Shown piece after piece: positions 27,450 to 37,417 of a stretch of 47,935 bases of DNA. The position numbers and the translations under genes were made by a program. The DNA lies in assembly GCA_025966315.1 (NCBI GenBank), contig JAOPUZ010000054.1, positions 1-47,935 of the forward strand, written 5' to 3'. The notes below the pieces were generated by a model. The model was not told where the DNA came from and ran no database searches. It was given only the letters and a program-made list of their open reading frames with translations. This DNA comes from Frankiales bacterium (GTDB lineage Bacteria > Actinomycetota > Actinomycetes > Mycobacteriales > Jatrophihabitantaceae). Numbering within the stretch: the first letter of the stretch is position 1; the number at the start of each line of letters is the position of its first letter.

Positions 27450-28180
27450 GGATCATCGTGGTCTCCGGCACCGGGACGGACGTCGGCAAGACCGTGACCA
27501 CCGCCGCGCTGGTCGCGGTCAACCTCGCCGCCGGGCGACGGGTCGCCGTGGTCAAACCGGTACAGACCGGCGCAGCGGACGATGCGCCGACGGATCTCGG
27601 GACGGTCGCGCAGCTGACCGGCAGCAATGACCTGCATTGCTACGACTCCTACGCCGAGGCGCTGGCGCCGGGCACGGCCGCGATCCGGGCGCGGCGGCCG
27701 GGCCCTTCGATGACCAGCATTGCCGAGCAGATCGCGACGCTCTCGGACCGAGACCTCGTGGTCGTCGAGGGTGCAGGCGGTCTGCTGGTCGAGCTGAACG
27801 CGGCCGGTGAGACCCTGCTCGATCTGCTGCCATTGCTGTCGGGGCTGGCCGAAACACGCACGGTCGTCGTCACGCCCGCTGGGCTGGGCATGCTCAATCA
27901 TGCCGCGCTGACCGAACGAGTCCTCACCGCAGCCGGCCAGTCGCTGCACGGCTTCGTCGTCGGCAGCTGGCCGAACGAGCCAGACCTGGCCGACCGCTGC
28001 AACCTGGCGGACCTGCCGCGCTACGGAAAGGCGCCGCTCCGTGGCGTACTCCCAGCGAGATCCGGCACAGTGAGCCCCCTGGTGTTTGCCGAGCACATGC
28101 GTCCAGCGCTGGACGATAGCCTCGGCGGATCGTTCGACTACTCGCAATTCCTGGCCCAGTACGTGGAGGTTCATCAGTGA
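27446..28180 (+). CDS. bioD: Dethiobiotin synthetase
   Basis: BioD carboxylates DAPA with ATP to dethiobiotin. The 244-residue protein has the P-loop GTGTDVGKT (8-16), [10 protein letters not shown] and [13 protein letters not shown], followed by [18 protein letters not shown] as in the family. The ATG overlaps bioF (ATGA), and the stop overlaps the bioB GTG (GTGA). All four enzymes should therefore be made from one message. Confidence 0.97.
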   Translation: MRIIVVSGTGTDVGKTVTTAALVAVNLAAGRRVAVVKPVQTGAADDAPTDLGTVAQLTGSNDLHCYDSYAEALAPGTAAIRARRPGPSMTSIAEQIATLSDRDLVVVEGAGGLLVELNAAGETLLDLLPLLSGLAETRTVVVTPAGLGMLNHAALTERVLTAAGQSLHGFVVGSWPNEPDLADRCNLADLPRYGKAPLRGVLPARSGTVSPLVFAEHMRPALDDSLGGSFDYSQFLAQYVEVHQ

Positions 28181-29184
28181 GCAGCATTCGTCCCGACGTT
28201 TTCGCCCGAGCTCGGGCCCTCGCCCTCGACGAGGGAACCGGCATCACCGAGGACGACCTGTTCGAACTGCTGCAACTGGACGACGAACAGCTGCCCGAAC
28301 TGCTCGAACTTGCCCACCAGGTTCGGATGCGCTGGTGCGGGCCCGAGGTCGAGGTCGAGGGCATCATCAGCCTGAAGACCGGCGGCTGCCCTGAGGACTG
28401 CCACTTCTGTTCTCAGTCCGGCCAATTCAGCTCGCCGGTTCGGTCGGTTTGGTTGGACATCCCCTCCCTGGTCGACGCCGCCATCCAGACCGCGGCGACC
28501 GGAGCCACCGAGTTCTGCATCGTCGCTGCGGTCCGGGGGCCGGACGAGCGGCTGATGACCCAGATCGGCGAGGCGATCCGGGCGATCGGCGCAGCCGTCG
28601 ACATCAATGTGGCCTGTTCGCTGGGCATTCTCACGCCTGAGCAAGCGGCCGAGTTGGCTGGGCTCGGCGTACATCGCTATAACCACAATCTCGAGACGGC
28701 GCGGTCATTCTTCCCGAACGTCGTCCAGACCCACACCTGGGACGAGCGGCACGACACTCTCGAGCTGGTGCGCCAGCACGGCATGGAGGTGTGCTGCGGC
28801 GGCATCATCGGGATGGGGGAGTCCCTGCGTCAACGGGCCGAATTCGGCGCCCAGCTGGCGGCGCTCAATCCGCACGAGGTACCACTCAACTTCCTGGACC
28901 CGCGTCCGGGAACGCCGTTCGCGGACTTACCGGTGGTGCCCGGCGCGGATGCGTTGCGAACCGTGGCCGCGTTCCGACTCGCCATGCCCCGCACCGTATT
29001 GCGCTTCGCGGGCGGCCGAGAAATAACCCTCGGTGATCTCGGCGCCCGACAAGGCATGCTCGGCGGCATCAACGCCATCATCGTGGGCAATTACCTAACC
29101 ACCCTCGGACGCTCGCCGCAGTCCGACCTCGAACTGCTCGACACATTGAACATGCCGGTCAAGGCCTTGTCGGCGACGCTGTAG
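28177..29184 (+). CDS. bioB: Biotin synthase (radical SAM)
   Basis: BioB inserts sulfur into dethiobiotin. C71, C75 and C78 in [14 protein letters not shown] bind the radical-SAM [4Fe-4S] cluster. [17 protein letters not shown] and [15 protein letters not shown] carry the cysteines of the auxiliary cluster, and RFAGGREI holds the arginine ligand. The 335-residue length is normal. The GTG at 28177 overlaps bioD. The small Cys-rich gene six bases downstream is its expected partner. Confidence 0.97.
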   Translation: MSSIRPDVFARARALALDEGTGITEDDLFELLQLDDEQLPELLELAHQVRMRWCGPEVEVEGIISLKTGGCPEDCHFCSQSGQFSSPVRSVWLDIPSLVDAAIQTAATGATEFCIVAAVRGPDERLMTQIGEAIRAIGAAVDINVACSLGILTPEQAAELAGLGVHRYNHNLETARSFFPNVVQTHTWDERHDTLELVRQHGMEVCCGGIIGMGESLRQRAEFGAQLAALNPHEVPLNFLDPRPGTPFADLPVVPGADALRTVAAFRLAMPRTVLRFAGGREITLGDLGARQGMLGGINAIIVGNYLTTLGRSPQSDLELLDTLNMPVKALSATL

Positions 29185-29190
29185 CGCGGC

Positions 29191-29397
29191 GTGAGCGAGA
29201 TCCCGACCTACTGCTGCTGGTGCGGAAAGTCCAGCATCGACGCACCGGCGGGCGTGCATGAATCCTGCCTCCGGCGCGCCCAATTCGAACCGCCGCGATA
29301 CTGCGCGGGCTGCGCGCGACGGATGGTCGTTCAGGTAAACCCCTTCGGCTGGCGGGCGCGCTGCTCCGAACACGGCGAAATCACGTCGGCCGGCTGA
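29191..29397 (+). CDS. bsaP: Biotin synthase auxiliary protein (BsaP-like), small Cys-rich
   Basis: A 68-residue protein with cysteines at 8, 9, 11, 26, 38, 41 and 58 and His61, in the pattern [25 protein letters not shown] and ARCSEHG. It resembles the short actinobacterial family encoded after bioB (Rv1590-like), reported as an auxiliary iron-sulfur protein needed by the mycobacterial biotin synthase. Here it starts with GTG six bases after bioB and ends the biotin operon. The call rests on cysteine spacing, size and context. Confidence 0.8.
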   Translation: MSEIPTYCCWCGKSSIDAPAGVHESCLRRAQFEPPRYCAGCARRMVVQVNPFGWRARCSEHGEITSAG

Positions 29398-29438
29398 TGC
29401 CCGAGCACCGTTCGATCCAGCGGGATGCGTGCTGACGC

Positions 29439-30299
29439 CTAACGGTCGGACGTCGTGACGCGCTCCGCCCCGGAATACAGATTCACCCGATCGCCCCGCA
29501 CCATTCCCGCCAGCAACAAGCCGTGCTCGCGGGCCAGATCGACGGCCAGATCCGACGGCGCGGACACGGCCACGATGCCTGCCACCGCACCAGCCACCGC
29601 CTTCTGCACAATCTCGAACGAGACCCGTCCGCTGACCACCAGCAGATGATCGGTCAGCGGGAGCCGATCAAGCAGCACGGACCAGCCGTTGACCTTGTCG
29701 ACAGCGTTATGGCGCCCGACGTCTTCGCGCACGACCACGAGCGTGCCGTCCGGTTCGGCCAGCCCGGCCGCATGCAGTGAGCCGGTGCGGGCGAACGTCC
29801 GCTGCTGCTTACGCAAGTCATCCGGCAGCCGGCGCAAGGTCTCGGCCGCCACCGTCCATTCAGCCCGCGCCGGCACGGCCCAGCTCAGTGGACGCAGGTC
29901 GAGAATGTCGGCGCTGCATACTCCGCACGATGCGCCGGTCACCCAGGCCCGCGGTTCGGGCGGGGTGACCTCGGGGGCGAGCTTGAGATGCACCTGGTCG
30001 ATGCCGCGGCCCAGCCCGTCCAGCTCCGCTCGGACGGCGACGTCGTCATCGGTGCGGCATTGGCGTAAGCCGATCAGGTCGGTCGAGTGCCGTACGCCTG
30101 ATTCCACCGCCAGCCAACCCGCGGCCAGTTCGAGATCGTGACCGGGAGTCCGCATCAGGGTCGCGATCACCTGGCCGTCGATCACCAGGTTCAGGGGCGA
30201 CTCCACGGTGAGGTCGTCGCCCCGCTCGTCCCAGGCCGCGCCGGCCGGCAGGGCTGCGTCGATACGGACGATGCGCCGTCGGGTGGTCATGACTGCCAT
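29439..30299 (-). CDS. fdhD: Formate dehydrogenase accessory sulfurtransferase FdhD
   Basis: FdhD passes sulfur from a cysteine desulfurase to the molybdenum cofactor of formate dehydrogenase. The 286-residue protein has the CGVC motif (C125, C128 in TGASCGVCSA), FARTGSLHAAGL, REDVGRHNAVDKVNGW and VSGRVSFEIVQKA, all family blocks. GAGG lies about six bases before the ATG at 30299; the fourth codon is also ATG. No formate dehydrogenase is present in the window, so its client is elsewhere. A MobA-like gene lies 9 kb away. Confidence 0.95.
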   Translation of the reverse strand: MAVMTTRRRIVRIDAALPAGAAWDERGDDLTVESPLNLVIDGQVIATLMRTPGHDLELAAGWLAVESGVRHSTDLIGLRQCRTDDDVAVRAELDGLGRGIDQVHLKLAPEVTPPEPRAWVTGASCGVCSADILDLRPLSWAVPARAEWTVAAETLRRLPDDLRKQQRTFARTGSLHAAGLAEPDGTLVVVREDVGRHNAVDKVNGWSVLLDRLPLTDHLLVVSGRVSFEIVQKAVAGAVAGIVAVSAPSDLAVDLAREHGLLLAGMVRGDRVNLYSGAERVTTSDR

Positions 30300-30348
30300 C
30301 AGAGACCTCGCGATTCGTTGCCGCCGGGCGGGCGGGCACCCGGCCCCC

Positions 30349-30354
30349 AGTCTA
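30349..30354 (-). promoter_or_regulatory. Probable -10 element of fdhD
   Basis: The minus strand reads TAGACT here, about 50 bases before the fdhD start. It is back to back with the -10 box of the divergent gene at 30407. Confidence 0.4.
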
Positions 30355-30406
30355 GGTAGTTAGCACCGCGGACCTAGTGAGTTGCGGTTTAGGGCGGTCG
30401 GTCCGG

Positions 30407-30412
30407 CAGACT
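30407..30412 (+). promoter_or_regulatory. -10 element of a probable leaderless promoter
   Basis: CAGACT, a near match to the TAGACT form used elsewhere in the window, is followed by seven bases and the GTG at 30420. No Shine-Dalgarno site precedes that GTG, which fits a leaderless transcript. Confidence 0.45.
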
Positions 30413-30419
30413 GTGCACC

Positions 30420-31850
30420 GTGACGGCGGAGGACGAACTAGCGGCGCTGGATGCGCGTCTACGAAACGGCGAGATCAGGCTTCCGCAGTATTTCCAGCTT
30501 CGTGCGGAATTACTGACGGCTCCGGCCCCGATACCGGCTGACAGCGCGCCGTCGCATGCCGATGAGTTGTTCGTTGGGCCGGCTCCAGTGAGCGCGAATC
30601 CGTGGCAAGCCCCCGAGCCCGCCGAAACTGTGGCATCGCCCGCTCTCGAATCGCCTGCTGCCGTCGAGCCCGCTGCCGTCGAGCCCGCTGCCGAATCGCC
30701 CGCTGCCGTCGAGCCCACGCCGGACCTCGAGCCGCCAGCCGCCGTCGAGGCCCCACCCGAAGTGCCGGCCTACCAGGCGCTGGAATACATCGCGCCGCCA
30801 CCGTTCCAGGCGCCGCGCTTCCGGGCCGATCCGGACGAGCGGGCCGCTACCGGTGACGAGCCGGAAGCAGTAAACGCGGATATACCGAACGCCTACGAAC
30901 CCACGTCCCGGTCAGCCCGGGCCGGTCGGCACGTATCCGACGACGCCGACCAAGACGCGGCCGGTCGGGAGTTGGCCGACCAAGACGCGGCCAACCAAGA
31001 CGCGGCCAACCAAGACGCGGCCGACCAAGACGCGGCCAACCAAGATGCGGCCGACCAAGATGCGGCCGCCCAACTACCGACCGAACAGCTTCCAGTTGTG
31101 CAACTCCCGACCGAGGAGCAGCCAACGACCGTCTTGCCGGTGGCTTCACCGCAGGCCGAAACGGCGCCTGACGCGCCTGACACGGCTGGCATCCAGGCCG
31201 TGACCGTGTCTTCGATGCCACCACCGTCGGCGCCCATGCCGGCACCGGTGTCGGCGCCCCGACGGGTGCGACTACTCGTCACCGCCAGCGTATTGGTCGT
31301 CGTGGCCCTGCTGGCCGGGCTGGGCATCTGGCTGCTGTCCCGGCAAGGCGACGGCCAGACTGGGCCGGACTTCGCCGCGGCAGCGCCGATCTTCGAGATA
31401 CCGGGGTATCCACCGCAAGCTGCGGCGACCTCGCCCATGACGCCGGCCAAGGCGCGCGCAACGCAGTACATCTCCGCTGGCGAAGAGACGCTGTTCACCG
31501 ACTGCGGGGCAACCCAGGGAGCGGTGGAGGTTGTGCGTGGGCCCGACTTCCAATGGGCGGTCGTGGCGAGCGTCTTCGCCTGTCGTGACGCCGGCGCGGC
31601 TACCCGGGTTGTCACCTCGCTCAGCCAACTCCCGGCCGGCGCCACACCCGTGCCGGTGTCGATCGACAAGGTCCAATCGTTTTCGACCGACTCACCCAGC
31701 AACAAGAACTGCCCTTTCTTGACCTACAGCTTTTTCGCCAGCAACAAGCTCGCGGTGCGAATGTCCGTGTGCTCGCAAACCCAGCCAGCTCGGCAGACAG
31801 CTTTGGACCAGAGCCTCCAGAGCGCGGTGGCCAAATACCCGCCGAGCTGA
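30420..31850 (+). CDS. Unrecognised single-pass membrane protein with SHOCT-like N-terminus and DQDAA repeats
   Basis: The 476-residue protein is not recognised as a whole. Residues 3-32 ([19 protein letters not shown] then LRAELL) look like a SHOCT module. Then come Pro/Ala/Glu-rich repeats (SPAAVEPA), six [10 protein letters not shown] units (about 187-216) and a Pro/Thr stretch. A membrane helix follows (about 280-303, [20 protein letters not shown]). The extracytoplasmic domain has cysteines near [20 protein letters not shown] and SVCSQTQ, which could form two disulfides. The long, low-complexity part would be cytoplasmic. It sits between fdhD (divergent) and rarA (downstream), and no function can be given. 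Confidence 0.8.
   Translation: MTAEDELAALDARLRNGEIRLPQYFQLRAELLTAPAPIPADSAPSHADELFVGPAPVSANPWQAPEPAETVASPALESPAAVEPAAVEPAAESPAAVEPTPDLEPPAAVEAPPEVPAYQALEYIAPPPFQAPRFRADPDERAATGDEPEAVNADIPNAYEPTSRSARAGRHVSDDADQDAAGRELADQDAANQDAANQDAADQDAANQDAADQDAAAQLPTEQLPVVQLPTEEQPTTVLPVASPQAETAPDAPDTAGIQAVTVSSMPPPSAPMPAPVSAPRRVRLLVTASVLVVVALLAGLGIWLLSRQGDGQTGPDFAAAAPIFEIPGYPPQAAATSPMTPAKARATQYISAGEETLFTDCGATQGAVEVVRGPDFQWAVVASVFACRDAGAATRVVTSLSQLPAGATPVPVSIDKVQSFSTDSPSNKNCPFLTYSFFASNKLAVRMSVCSQTQPARQTALDQSLQSAVAKYPPS
30978..31067 (+). repeat. 15-bp tandem repeat, six units, coding for D/NQDAA
   Basis: Six consecutive units of the form (g/a)a(c)-caa-ga(c/t)-gcg-gcc encode DQDAA or NQDAA. One more separated unit lies at 30948-30962. 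Most units are identical apart from the first codon, so expansion seems recent. The period keeps the frame open. Confidence 0.92.
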
Positions 31851-31870
31851 CGTTCGACCATCATGTAGGC

Positions 31871-33244
31871 ATGACGCTGTTTGGCGAGCCGGCCGAGACC
31901 GAGCAAGCGGGCGACGCGGTGTCCCCGCCGGTCGCCTTCGATCCGAGCGCGCCGCTGGCCGTTCGAATGCGCCCGCGGACCCTGAATGACGTGATCGGCC
32001 AGCAGCACCTGCTCGGTCCGGGGTCGCCCTTGCGAAGGCTGGTCGAGGGCGATGCGCCCATGTCGCTGATCCTGTTCGGGCCGCCCGGGACGGGCAAGAC
32101 CACCCTGGCCTCCATCGTCTCCACCGCCACGAACCGGCGTTTCGTGCAGTTGTCAGCCCTCAGCGCTGGGGTGAAAGACGTGCGCGCGGTCATCGACACG
32201 GCCCGCCGGACGCTGGAACACGGCGGCCGGCCAACCGTGCTGTTCATCGACGAGATCCACCGGTTCTCCAAGACCCAGCAGGACTCGCTGTTGGCCGCGG
32301 TTGAAGCACGCACAGTCACCCTCGTCGCCGCCACGACGGAAAACCCGTTCTTCTCCATGGTCTCGCCGCTACTGTCGCGCAGCCTGTTGCTCACCTTGCA
32401 CCCGCTCACCGAGGCGGACTTGAACGAGGTCATCGATCGGGCCCTGGCCGACGTGCGCGGCCTCGCGGGACGCGTCACGCTGCACGACGATGCCCGCGCG
32501 CACCTGTTGCGGATGGCGGACGGCGACGCGCGACGCGTGCTGACCGGTCTCGAGGCCGCATCCGGCGGCGACGCTGTCGACGGGAACGCGGACGGCGGGG
32601 TGAAAGAGATCACCCTGGAAGGACTCGAGGCCGCCGTCGACACCGCGGCCGTCCGCTATGACCGCGATGGTGATCAGCACTACGACGTGATCTCGGCGTT
32701 CATCAAGTCGATTCGCGGATCGGACGCGGATGCGGCGTTGCACTATCTCGCCCGCATGATCGTGGCCGGTGAAGATCCACGCTTCATCGCGCGCCGGTTG
32801 GTGGTGCACGCCAGCGAGGACATCGGGCTAGCGGACCCGACCGCCCTACTGTCGGCAACGGCAGCAGCCAACGCGGTTGCTCTGATCGGCATGCCGGAGG
32901 CGCGGATAAACCTGGCGCAGGCCACCCTTCACCTGGCGCTGGCCCCGAAATCGAACGCGGTGGTCACCGCCATCGACGAGGCGATCGGGGACGTGCGGGC
33001 GGGGCTCGCGGGTTCGGTGCCGGCCCATCTGCGCGACGGTCACTACCCGGGCGCGAAACAACTTGGTCACGCGCAGCGCTACCAATACCCGCACAGCCTC
33101 CCGGACGGGGTCGCCGAGCAGCAGTATCCGCCGGATGAATTGCTCGGTACCGACTACTACCACCCGACTCAGCGTGGCGCGGAGCGAGCGGTGAGCGAGC
33201 GGTTAGCGAAACTGCGCGCTCTCATCCGGGGCGGTACCCGGTAG
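31871..33244 (+). CDS. rarA: Replication-associated recombination ATPase RarA (MgsA/WRNIP1 family)
   Basis: RarA is an AAA+ clamp-loader-like ATPase that acts at stalled forks. The 457-residue protein shows [19 protein letters not shown], Walker [10 protein letters not shown] (70-78), Walker B DEIHRF (127-132), [18 protein letters not shown] with sensor 1, and the C-terminal tetramer domain ([42 protein letters not shown]). The ATG at 31871 is preferred because the first conserved residues (LFG, then PLAVRMRP) follow it. The upstream in-frame stretch overlaps the previous gene. Confidence 0.95.
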   Translation: MTLFGEPAETEQAGDAVSPPVAFDPSAPLAVRMRPRTLNDVIGQQHLLGPGSPLRRLVEGDAPMSLILFGPPGTGKTTLASIVSTATNRRFVQLSALSAGVKDVRAVIDTARRTLEHGGRPTVLFIDEIHRFSKTQQDSLLAAVEARTVTLVAATTENPFFSMVSPLLSRSLLLTLHPLTEADLNEVIDRALADVRGLAGRVTLHDDARAHLLRMADGDARRVLTGLEAASGGDAVDGNADGGVKEITLEGLEAAVDTAAVRYDRDGDQHYDVISAFIKSIRGSDADAALHYLARMIVAGEDPRFIARRLVVHASEDIGLADPTALLSATAAANAVALIGMPEARINLAQATLHLALAPKSNAVVTAIDEAIGDVRAGLAGSVPAHLRDGHYPGAKQLGHAQRYQYPHSLPDGVAEQQYPPDELLGTDYYHPTQRGAERAVSERLAKLRALIRGGTR

Positions 33245-33376
33245 GGTCTCACCGCTGGGGATAGATCGGGTCAGTAGAGCACCCGAAGGCACACGCCGAC
33301 GGTTCGGTTTCGCGTTCGCAGACGTTCTCAACGTTCGCAATGCAGCGATCCGGCCATACACGAGGAGGTCCACGCC

Positions 33377-33781
33377 GTGCATGCTGGTGCCATCGCGGGC
33401 TTGATCGCCGCCGGAGCATTCGCGCTGCTGGTTCTTTTGCTGGCCATCCCGCTGGTCAAGCTCGGCCGGACGCTGGACGAGGCGACGCTGGCCATCCGCA
33501 AGACCCACGAGAGCGCGGTCCCGCTGCTCGCTCAGGCCCAGACCACGGTGGCTTCGGTGAACAGTCAGCTCGACCAGGTCGAGAGCATCACTCGAGGCGT
33601 CGGCTCGATCACGTCCAACGCCGCCGCGTTGACCTCGATCGTCTCGGCCACCGTCGGCAGCCCGCTGATCAAGGTCGCGGCGTTCTCCTACGGGGTTCGC
33701 TCCACCGTGAAGAAGCGGCAGGACAACGAAGCGATTGCCGAGTCCCGCCGGTCCCGCCGCGGCGCCCGACGGGCGCGTTGA
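33377..33781 (+). CDS. DUF948 family membrane protein
   Basis: A 134-residue protein with one N-terminal helix (GLIAAGAFALLVLLLAIPLV) and a long amphipathic region, VKLGRTLDEATLAIRKTHESAV followed by LLAQAQTTVASVNSQL. It ends in a basic Arg-rich tail. This matches DUF948, a membrane-anchored coiled-coil family of unknown function usually found before alaS in actinobacteria. AGGAGG lies ten bases before the GTG start, one of the strongest ribosome sites in the window. Confidence 0.85.
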   Translation: MHAGAIAGLIAAGAFALLVLLLAIPLVKLGRTLDEATLAIRKTHESAVPLLAQAQTTVASVNSQLDQVESITRGVGSITSNAAALTSIVSATVGSPLIKVAAFSYGVRSTVKKRQDNEAIAESRRSRRGARRAR

Positions 33782-33782
33782 G

Positions 33783-34031
33783 GTGCGCCGCCTGTTCTGG
33801 CTCGCCCTCGGCGCCACCACGGCCGTCCTGATCATGCGCAAGCTGTCCCGCGCCGCGGAAAGGCTGACCCCGCAGGGCATCGCCTCCAGCGTCGGTGCCG
33901 GACTGTCGGAGCTTGCTGACTCGATCGGTTCTTTCGCGGCCGACGTTCGCGAGGCCATGCAATCTCGCGAGGCAGAGCTACGCAATGCGGCCGGCCTGGA
34001 CAGCGACGAGAGCCCGCGCACATCGGGGTGA
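33783..34031 (+). CDS. Small membrane protein (DUF6167-like)
   Basis: An 82-residue protein starting with GTG one base after the DUF948 stop. It has one helix ([15 protein letters not shown]) followed by [22 protein letters not shown] and a helical segment [20 protein letters not shown] tiny helix plus KLxRxxxRLTPxG pattern is typical of the small protein after DUF948 in actinomycetes (named DUF6167 in my recollection). The two genes are probably translated together and may form a membrane complex, but no role is known. Confidence 0.7.
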   Translation: MRRLFWLALGATTAVLIMRKLSRAAERLTPQGIASSVGAGLSELADSIGSFAADVREAMQSREAELRNAAGLDSDESPRTSG

Positions 34032-34067
34032 GCCGCCCCGGCACCGCAAATGCCGGCGATCGGCCCC

Positions 34068-34073
34068 TAGGCT
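34068..34073 (+). promoter_or_regulatory. Possible -10 element of alaS
   Basis: TAGGCT fits TANNNT and lies 80 bases before the alaS ATG. No T-box-like stem or -35 box was found in this leader. Confidence 0.35.
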
Positions 34074-34153
34074 TGTCCTTGACCGTGACCCGAGAGCCCC
34101 CCGTACGCGCCTGCTCGGGCCAGCCTGACCGTACATCCGAAGGAGTACCCACC

Positions 34154-36847
34154 ATGCGCTCAGCCGAGATCCGGCGGCGGTTCCTCTCGCATTTCGAGGC
34201 GAACGGGCACACCGTGGTGCCGAGCGCTCCGTTGCCGTTCGATGACCCGAACCTGTTGTTCGTCAACGCCGGCATGGTGCAGTTCGTGCCGTACTTCATC
34301 GGTCAGGAGCCCGCTCCGTGGCCGCGGGCGACCAGCGTGCAGAAATGCATCAGGACCCAGGACATCGAAGAAGTGGGCAAGACCACCCGGCACGGCACGT
34401 TCTTCCAGATGAACGGCAACTTCTCCTTCGGCGACTACTTCAAGGAAGAGGCGATCAAACTCGCCTGGGAGCTGTCGACGAAGTCGCAGGACGACGGCGG
34501 GTTCGGCTTGGACGGCAACCGGATCTGGGCCACGGTGTACGTCGACGACGACGAGGCCATCGACATCTGGCATCGGGTGATCGGCCTGCCACTGGAGCGG
34601 ATCGTGCGGCGCGGCAAAGCCGACAATTTCTGGTCGATGGGCATCCCGGGACCGTGCGGCCCCTGCAGCGAGTTGTTCTACGACCGCGGCCCCGACTACG
34701 GCGCCGAGGGTGGCCCGGAGGTCGACGAGGACCGCTACATGGAGTTCTGGAATCTGGTCTTCATGCAGAACGAGCGCGGCTCGGGTACGACCAAGGACGA
34801 CTACCCGATCCTGGGCGAACTGCCGGCCAAAAACATCGACACCGGCATGGGCATGGAGCGGATGGCGGCGTTGCTCCAGGGCGTCGACAACCTGTATGAG
34901 ATCGACGAAACCCGTCCCATCCTCGAGAAGGCCGCCGAGCTGACCGGCAAGATCTACGGGCAGCACTCAGGTCACGCGGCCAGTGAGTCACACCCGGACG
35001 ACGTCCGGTTGCGAGTCGTCGCCGACCACATCCGTACCGCGTTGATGCTGATCGGCGACGGCGTGACGCCATCCAACGAAGGTCGCGGCTACGTGCTGCG
35101 CCGAATCCTGCGCCGGGCGATCCGGTCGATGCGGCTGCTCGGTTGGGATGGCCACGCGCTGCCCGAGCTGTTCCCGGTGGCCCGCGACTGCATGGCCGGC
35201 TCGTACCCGGAGCTGATCACCAACTTCGAGCGGATCACGATGATCGCCTACTCGGAGGAAGAGTCCTTCCGGCGAACTTTGGTCAAGGGAAGTTTCATCT
35301 TCGACGCGGCCGCCGACGAGGTCAAAGCAGCCGGCCGGTCGACATTGTCCGGCGATCACGCTTTCACCTTGCACGACACCTACGGCTTTCCGGTCGACCT
35401 CACCCTCGAGATGGCCGCCGAGCAAGGCCTGAACGTCGACATCGAGGCGTTCCACCGGCTGATGACGGCTCAGCGCGAACGAGCGAAGGCCGACGCGAAG
35501 GCGAACAAGAGCGCGCACGAGAACTCACCGGCCTACCGCCAACTGCGCGACGTGGGCGAGACGGTGTTCAGCGGCTATACCGAGCTGCAGAACGAGTCCG
35601 CGATCCGGGGCGTGATTCGGGACGGTGAACTGGTGCTGTCGGTCGGCCCGGGCGAGATCGTCGAAGTGGTGCTGGACGAGACGCCGTTCTACGCCGAATC
35701 CGGCGGGCAGGTCGCCGACGAGGGTCTGATCACCGGCAACGGCGTGACGCTGCGGGTATTGGATGTGCAGCGGCCGGTCAAGGGGTTGATCGTGCACCAG
35801 GTCGAGGTGGCCGACGGCGAGGTCGCCACCGGGATGATCGTGTCGGCCCAGGTCGACCCGGAGTGGCGCCGCTCGGCCCGGCAGGCGCACTCGGGCACGC
35901 ACATCGTGCACGCGGCACTGCGTGAGGTGCTCGGACCCAGCGCCTTGCAGAGCGGTTCGTACAACAAGCCCGGCTACCTCCGGCTCGACTTCGCCTGGGG
36001 GTCGGCGCTGAGCGACACCAGCAAACGCGACCTGGAAGAGGTCTCCAACCGGGCACTGCGGGCGGACCTACCGGTCGGCGTGCAGTACATGCCGTTGGCT
36101 CGGGCGCGCGAGCTCGGCGCCCTCGCCCTGTTCGGCGAAACCTATGACGCCGAAGTGCGGGTGGTCGAGATCGGCGGCGCGTGGTCCCGGGAACTCTGCG
36201 GCGGCACCCACGTCGACCACTCATCCCAGGTCGGCGCGCTGACCGTAATCGGTGAAGCCTCGGTCGGCGCCGGCGTTCGCCGGGTCGAGGCCTATGTGGG
36301 TCTCGAGGCAATCCGCTTCCTGGCTCAGGAGCGGGCCCTGGTCAACGCGGTGTCGGAGACCCTGAAGGTCCCCTCGGCCGAAGTCCCCGACCGCGTCGCG
36401 GCGTTGGTTGAGCGGCTACGGACAGTTGAGAAAGAGCTGGAACGCGGCCGGGTAGCGGCGGTATTGGCCGGCGCCGGGCGGCTTGCGGCTCAGGTGCAGC
36501 AAGTTGGCGACGTGCAACTGGTGGCCGTGCCAGCGCCCGACGGGGTCACCGGGGCCGATCTGCGAACCCTGGCGATGGACGTTCGCGGGCGGCTGGACGA
36601 GGCCCGGCCCGGCGTTGTCGTGCTTACCTCCGACGTGGCCGGCGTCGTGCAGTTCGTGGCCAGCGTCAACAAAGCGGGCCAGCGGTCCGGGCTGTCCGCC
36701 GGCGATCTGGTCCGTGAATTCGCGCCGATCCTGGGCGCCCGAGGTGGCGGCAAGGCTGACCTCGCGCAGGGTGCCGGCGGGGAGCCGGTCAAGGTCCCGG
36801 CTGCGCTGCAGGCCGTAATCCGTGCCGTCGCCGCGGCCGGTTCGTGA
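34154..36847 (+). CDS. alaS: Alanyl-tRNA synthetase
   Basis: A class II enzyme of 897 residues with its editing domain. The catalytic core begins [19 protein letters not shown] and includes [35 protein letters not shown] (given as [11 protein letters not shown]) and [13 protein letters not shown]. The editing site has HSGTH (579-583) and CGGTH (682-686), both complete. A C-terminal coiled-coil and DHHA1-like region ends with [15 protein letters not shown], the C-Ala glycine motif. AAGGAG lies about eight bases before the ATG at 34154. An upstream in-frame ATG at 34028 overlaps the previous gene and lacks a ribosome site. Confidence 0.97.
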   Translation: MRSAEIRRRFLSHFEANGHTVVPSAPLPFDDPNLLFVNAGMVQFVPYFIGQEPAPWPRATSVQKCIRTQDIEEVGKTTRHGTFFQMNGNFSFGDYFKEEAIKLAWELSTKSQDDGGFGLDGNRIWATVYVDDDEAIDIWHRVIGLPLERIVRRGKADNFWSMGIPGPCGPCSELFYDRGPDYGAEGGPEVDEDRYMEFWNLVFMQNERGSGTTKDDYPILGELPAKNIDTGMGMERMAALLQGVDNLYEIDETRPILEKAAELTGKIYGQHSGHAASESHPDDVRLRVVADHIRTALMLIGDGVTPSNEGRGYVLRRILRRAIRSMRLLGWDGHALPELFPVARDCMAGSYPELITNFERITMIAYSEEESFRRTLVKGSFIFDAAADEVKAAGRSTLSGDHAFTLHDTYGFPVDLTLEMAAEQGLNVDIEAFHRLMTAQRERAKADAKANKSAHENSPAYRQLRDVGETVFSGYTELQNESAIRGVIRDGELVLSVGPGEIVEVVLDETPFYAESGGQVADEGLITGNGVTLRVLDVQRPVKGLIVHQVEVADGEVATGMIVSAQVDPEWRRSARQAHSGTHIVHAALREVLGPSALQSGSYNKPGYLRLDFAWGSALSDTSKRDLEEVSNRALRADLPVGVQYMPLARARELGALALFGETYDAEVRVVEIGGAWSRELCGGTHVDHSSQVGALTVIGEASVGAGVRRVEAYVGLEAIRFLAQERALVNAVSETLKVPSAEVPDRVAALVERLRTVEKELERGRVAAVLAGAGRLAAQVQQVGDVQLVAVPAPDGVTGADLRTLAMDVRGRLDEARPGVVVLTSDVAGVVQFVASVNKAGQRSGLSAGDLVREFAPILGARGGGKADLAQGAGGEPVKVPAALQAVIRAVAAAGS

Positions 36848-37292
36848 GCCGGGCGGCGCGGGATTGTCCGGGATCTGGTTCGGCGTGGACGTGGGTTCAG
36901 TACGGGTCGGTGTCGCCCGCAGCGATCCGTCCGGCATGTTGGCGGTGCCGGTGCGGACGCTGCGACGGGACAGCTATCGCGACAGTGACCTGACGGAGCT
37001 GGTCGAGCTGCTGACCGAATTCGACGCGGTCGGCGTGGTCGTCGGGCTGCCCCGGACGCTGGCCGGCCGGGACGGGCCAGCGGTCGAAGCGGCGCAGTCA
37101 TACGGGAACGAACTGACTGCCCGGATCGCCCCATTGCCGGTGTATTACCAGGACGAGCGGATGACCACCGTGGTCGCAACGCGTAATCTGGCCCAGAGCG
37201 GCGTCCGGGGCAAGGCCCAGCGACAGCGGATCGACCAGGCTGCCGCGGTTGAGATCTTGCAGTCGTTCCTGGACCGCAGGCGAACTTCGTAG
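36822..37292 (+). CDS. ruvX: YqgF/RuvX-family putative Holliday junction resolvase
   Basis: A RNase H-fold protein with the conserved acids in [37 protein letters not shown] and [14 protein letters not shown]. YqgF proteins act in 16S rRNA 5' maturation and have been proposed as junction resolvases. The start is uncertain. GTG 36822 gives 156 residues and overlaps alaS by 26 bases. A TTG at 36864 would begin [10 protein letters not shown] and give the more typical length of about 142. Its place after alaS and before mltG is conserved. Confidence 0.92.
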   Translation: MPSPRPVREPGGAGLSGIWFGVDVGSVRVGVARSDPSGMLAVPVRTLRRDSYRDSDLTELVELLTEFDAVGVVVGLPRTLAGRDGPAVEAAQSYGNELTARIAPLPVYYQDERMTTVVATRNLAQSGVRGKAQRQRIDQAAAVEILQSFLDRRRTS

Positions 37293-37417
37293 GGCGTGTT
37301 CAGCACGACGGCAACCAAGATCGGCAAAGACCAGCAACGGCCATGCTCAACCGTGGGACGGATGCACGAGCCGTCCGACCGCGATCCGTTCTAGACCAGT
37401 TCGAGGGGGCGTACTCA

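Noticed and set aside
30978-31067. Regular 15-bp repeats as a CRISPR-like array
   Set aside because: There are no spacers, the units are contiguous and encode a pentapeptide in frame, and no cas genes occur.
34032-34153. T-box riboswitch before alaS (and similar check before aspS at 22818-22924)
   Set aside because: No T-box sequence, specifier stem or antiterminator could be found. Both leaders are short, and actinomycete T-boxes are mainly known before ileS.
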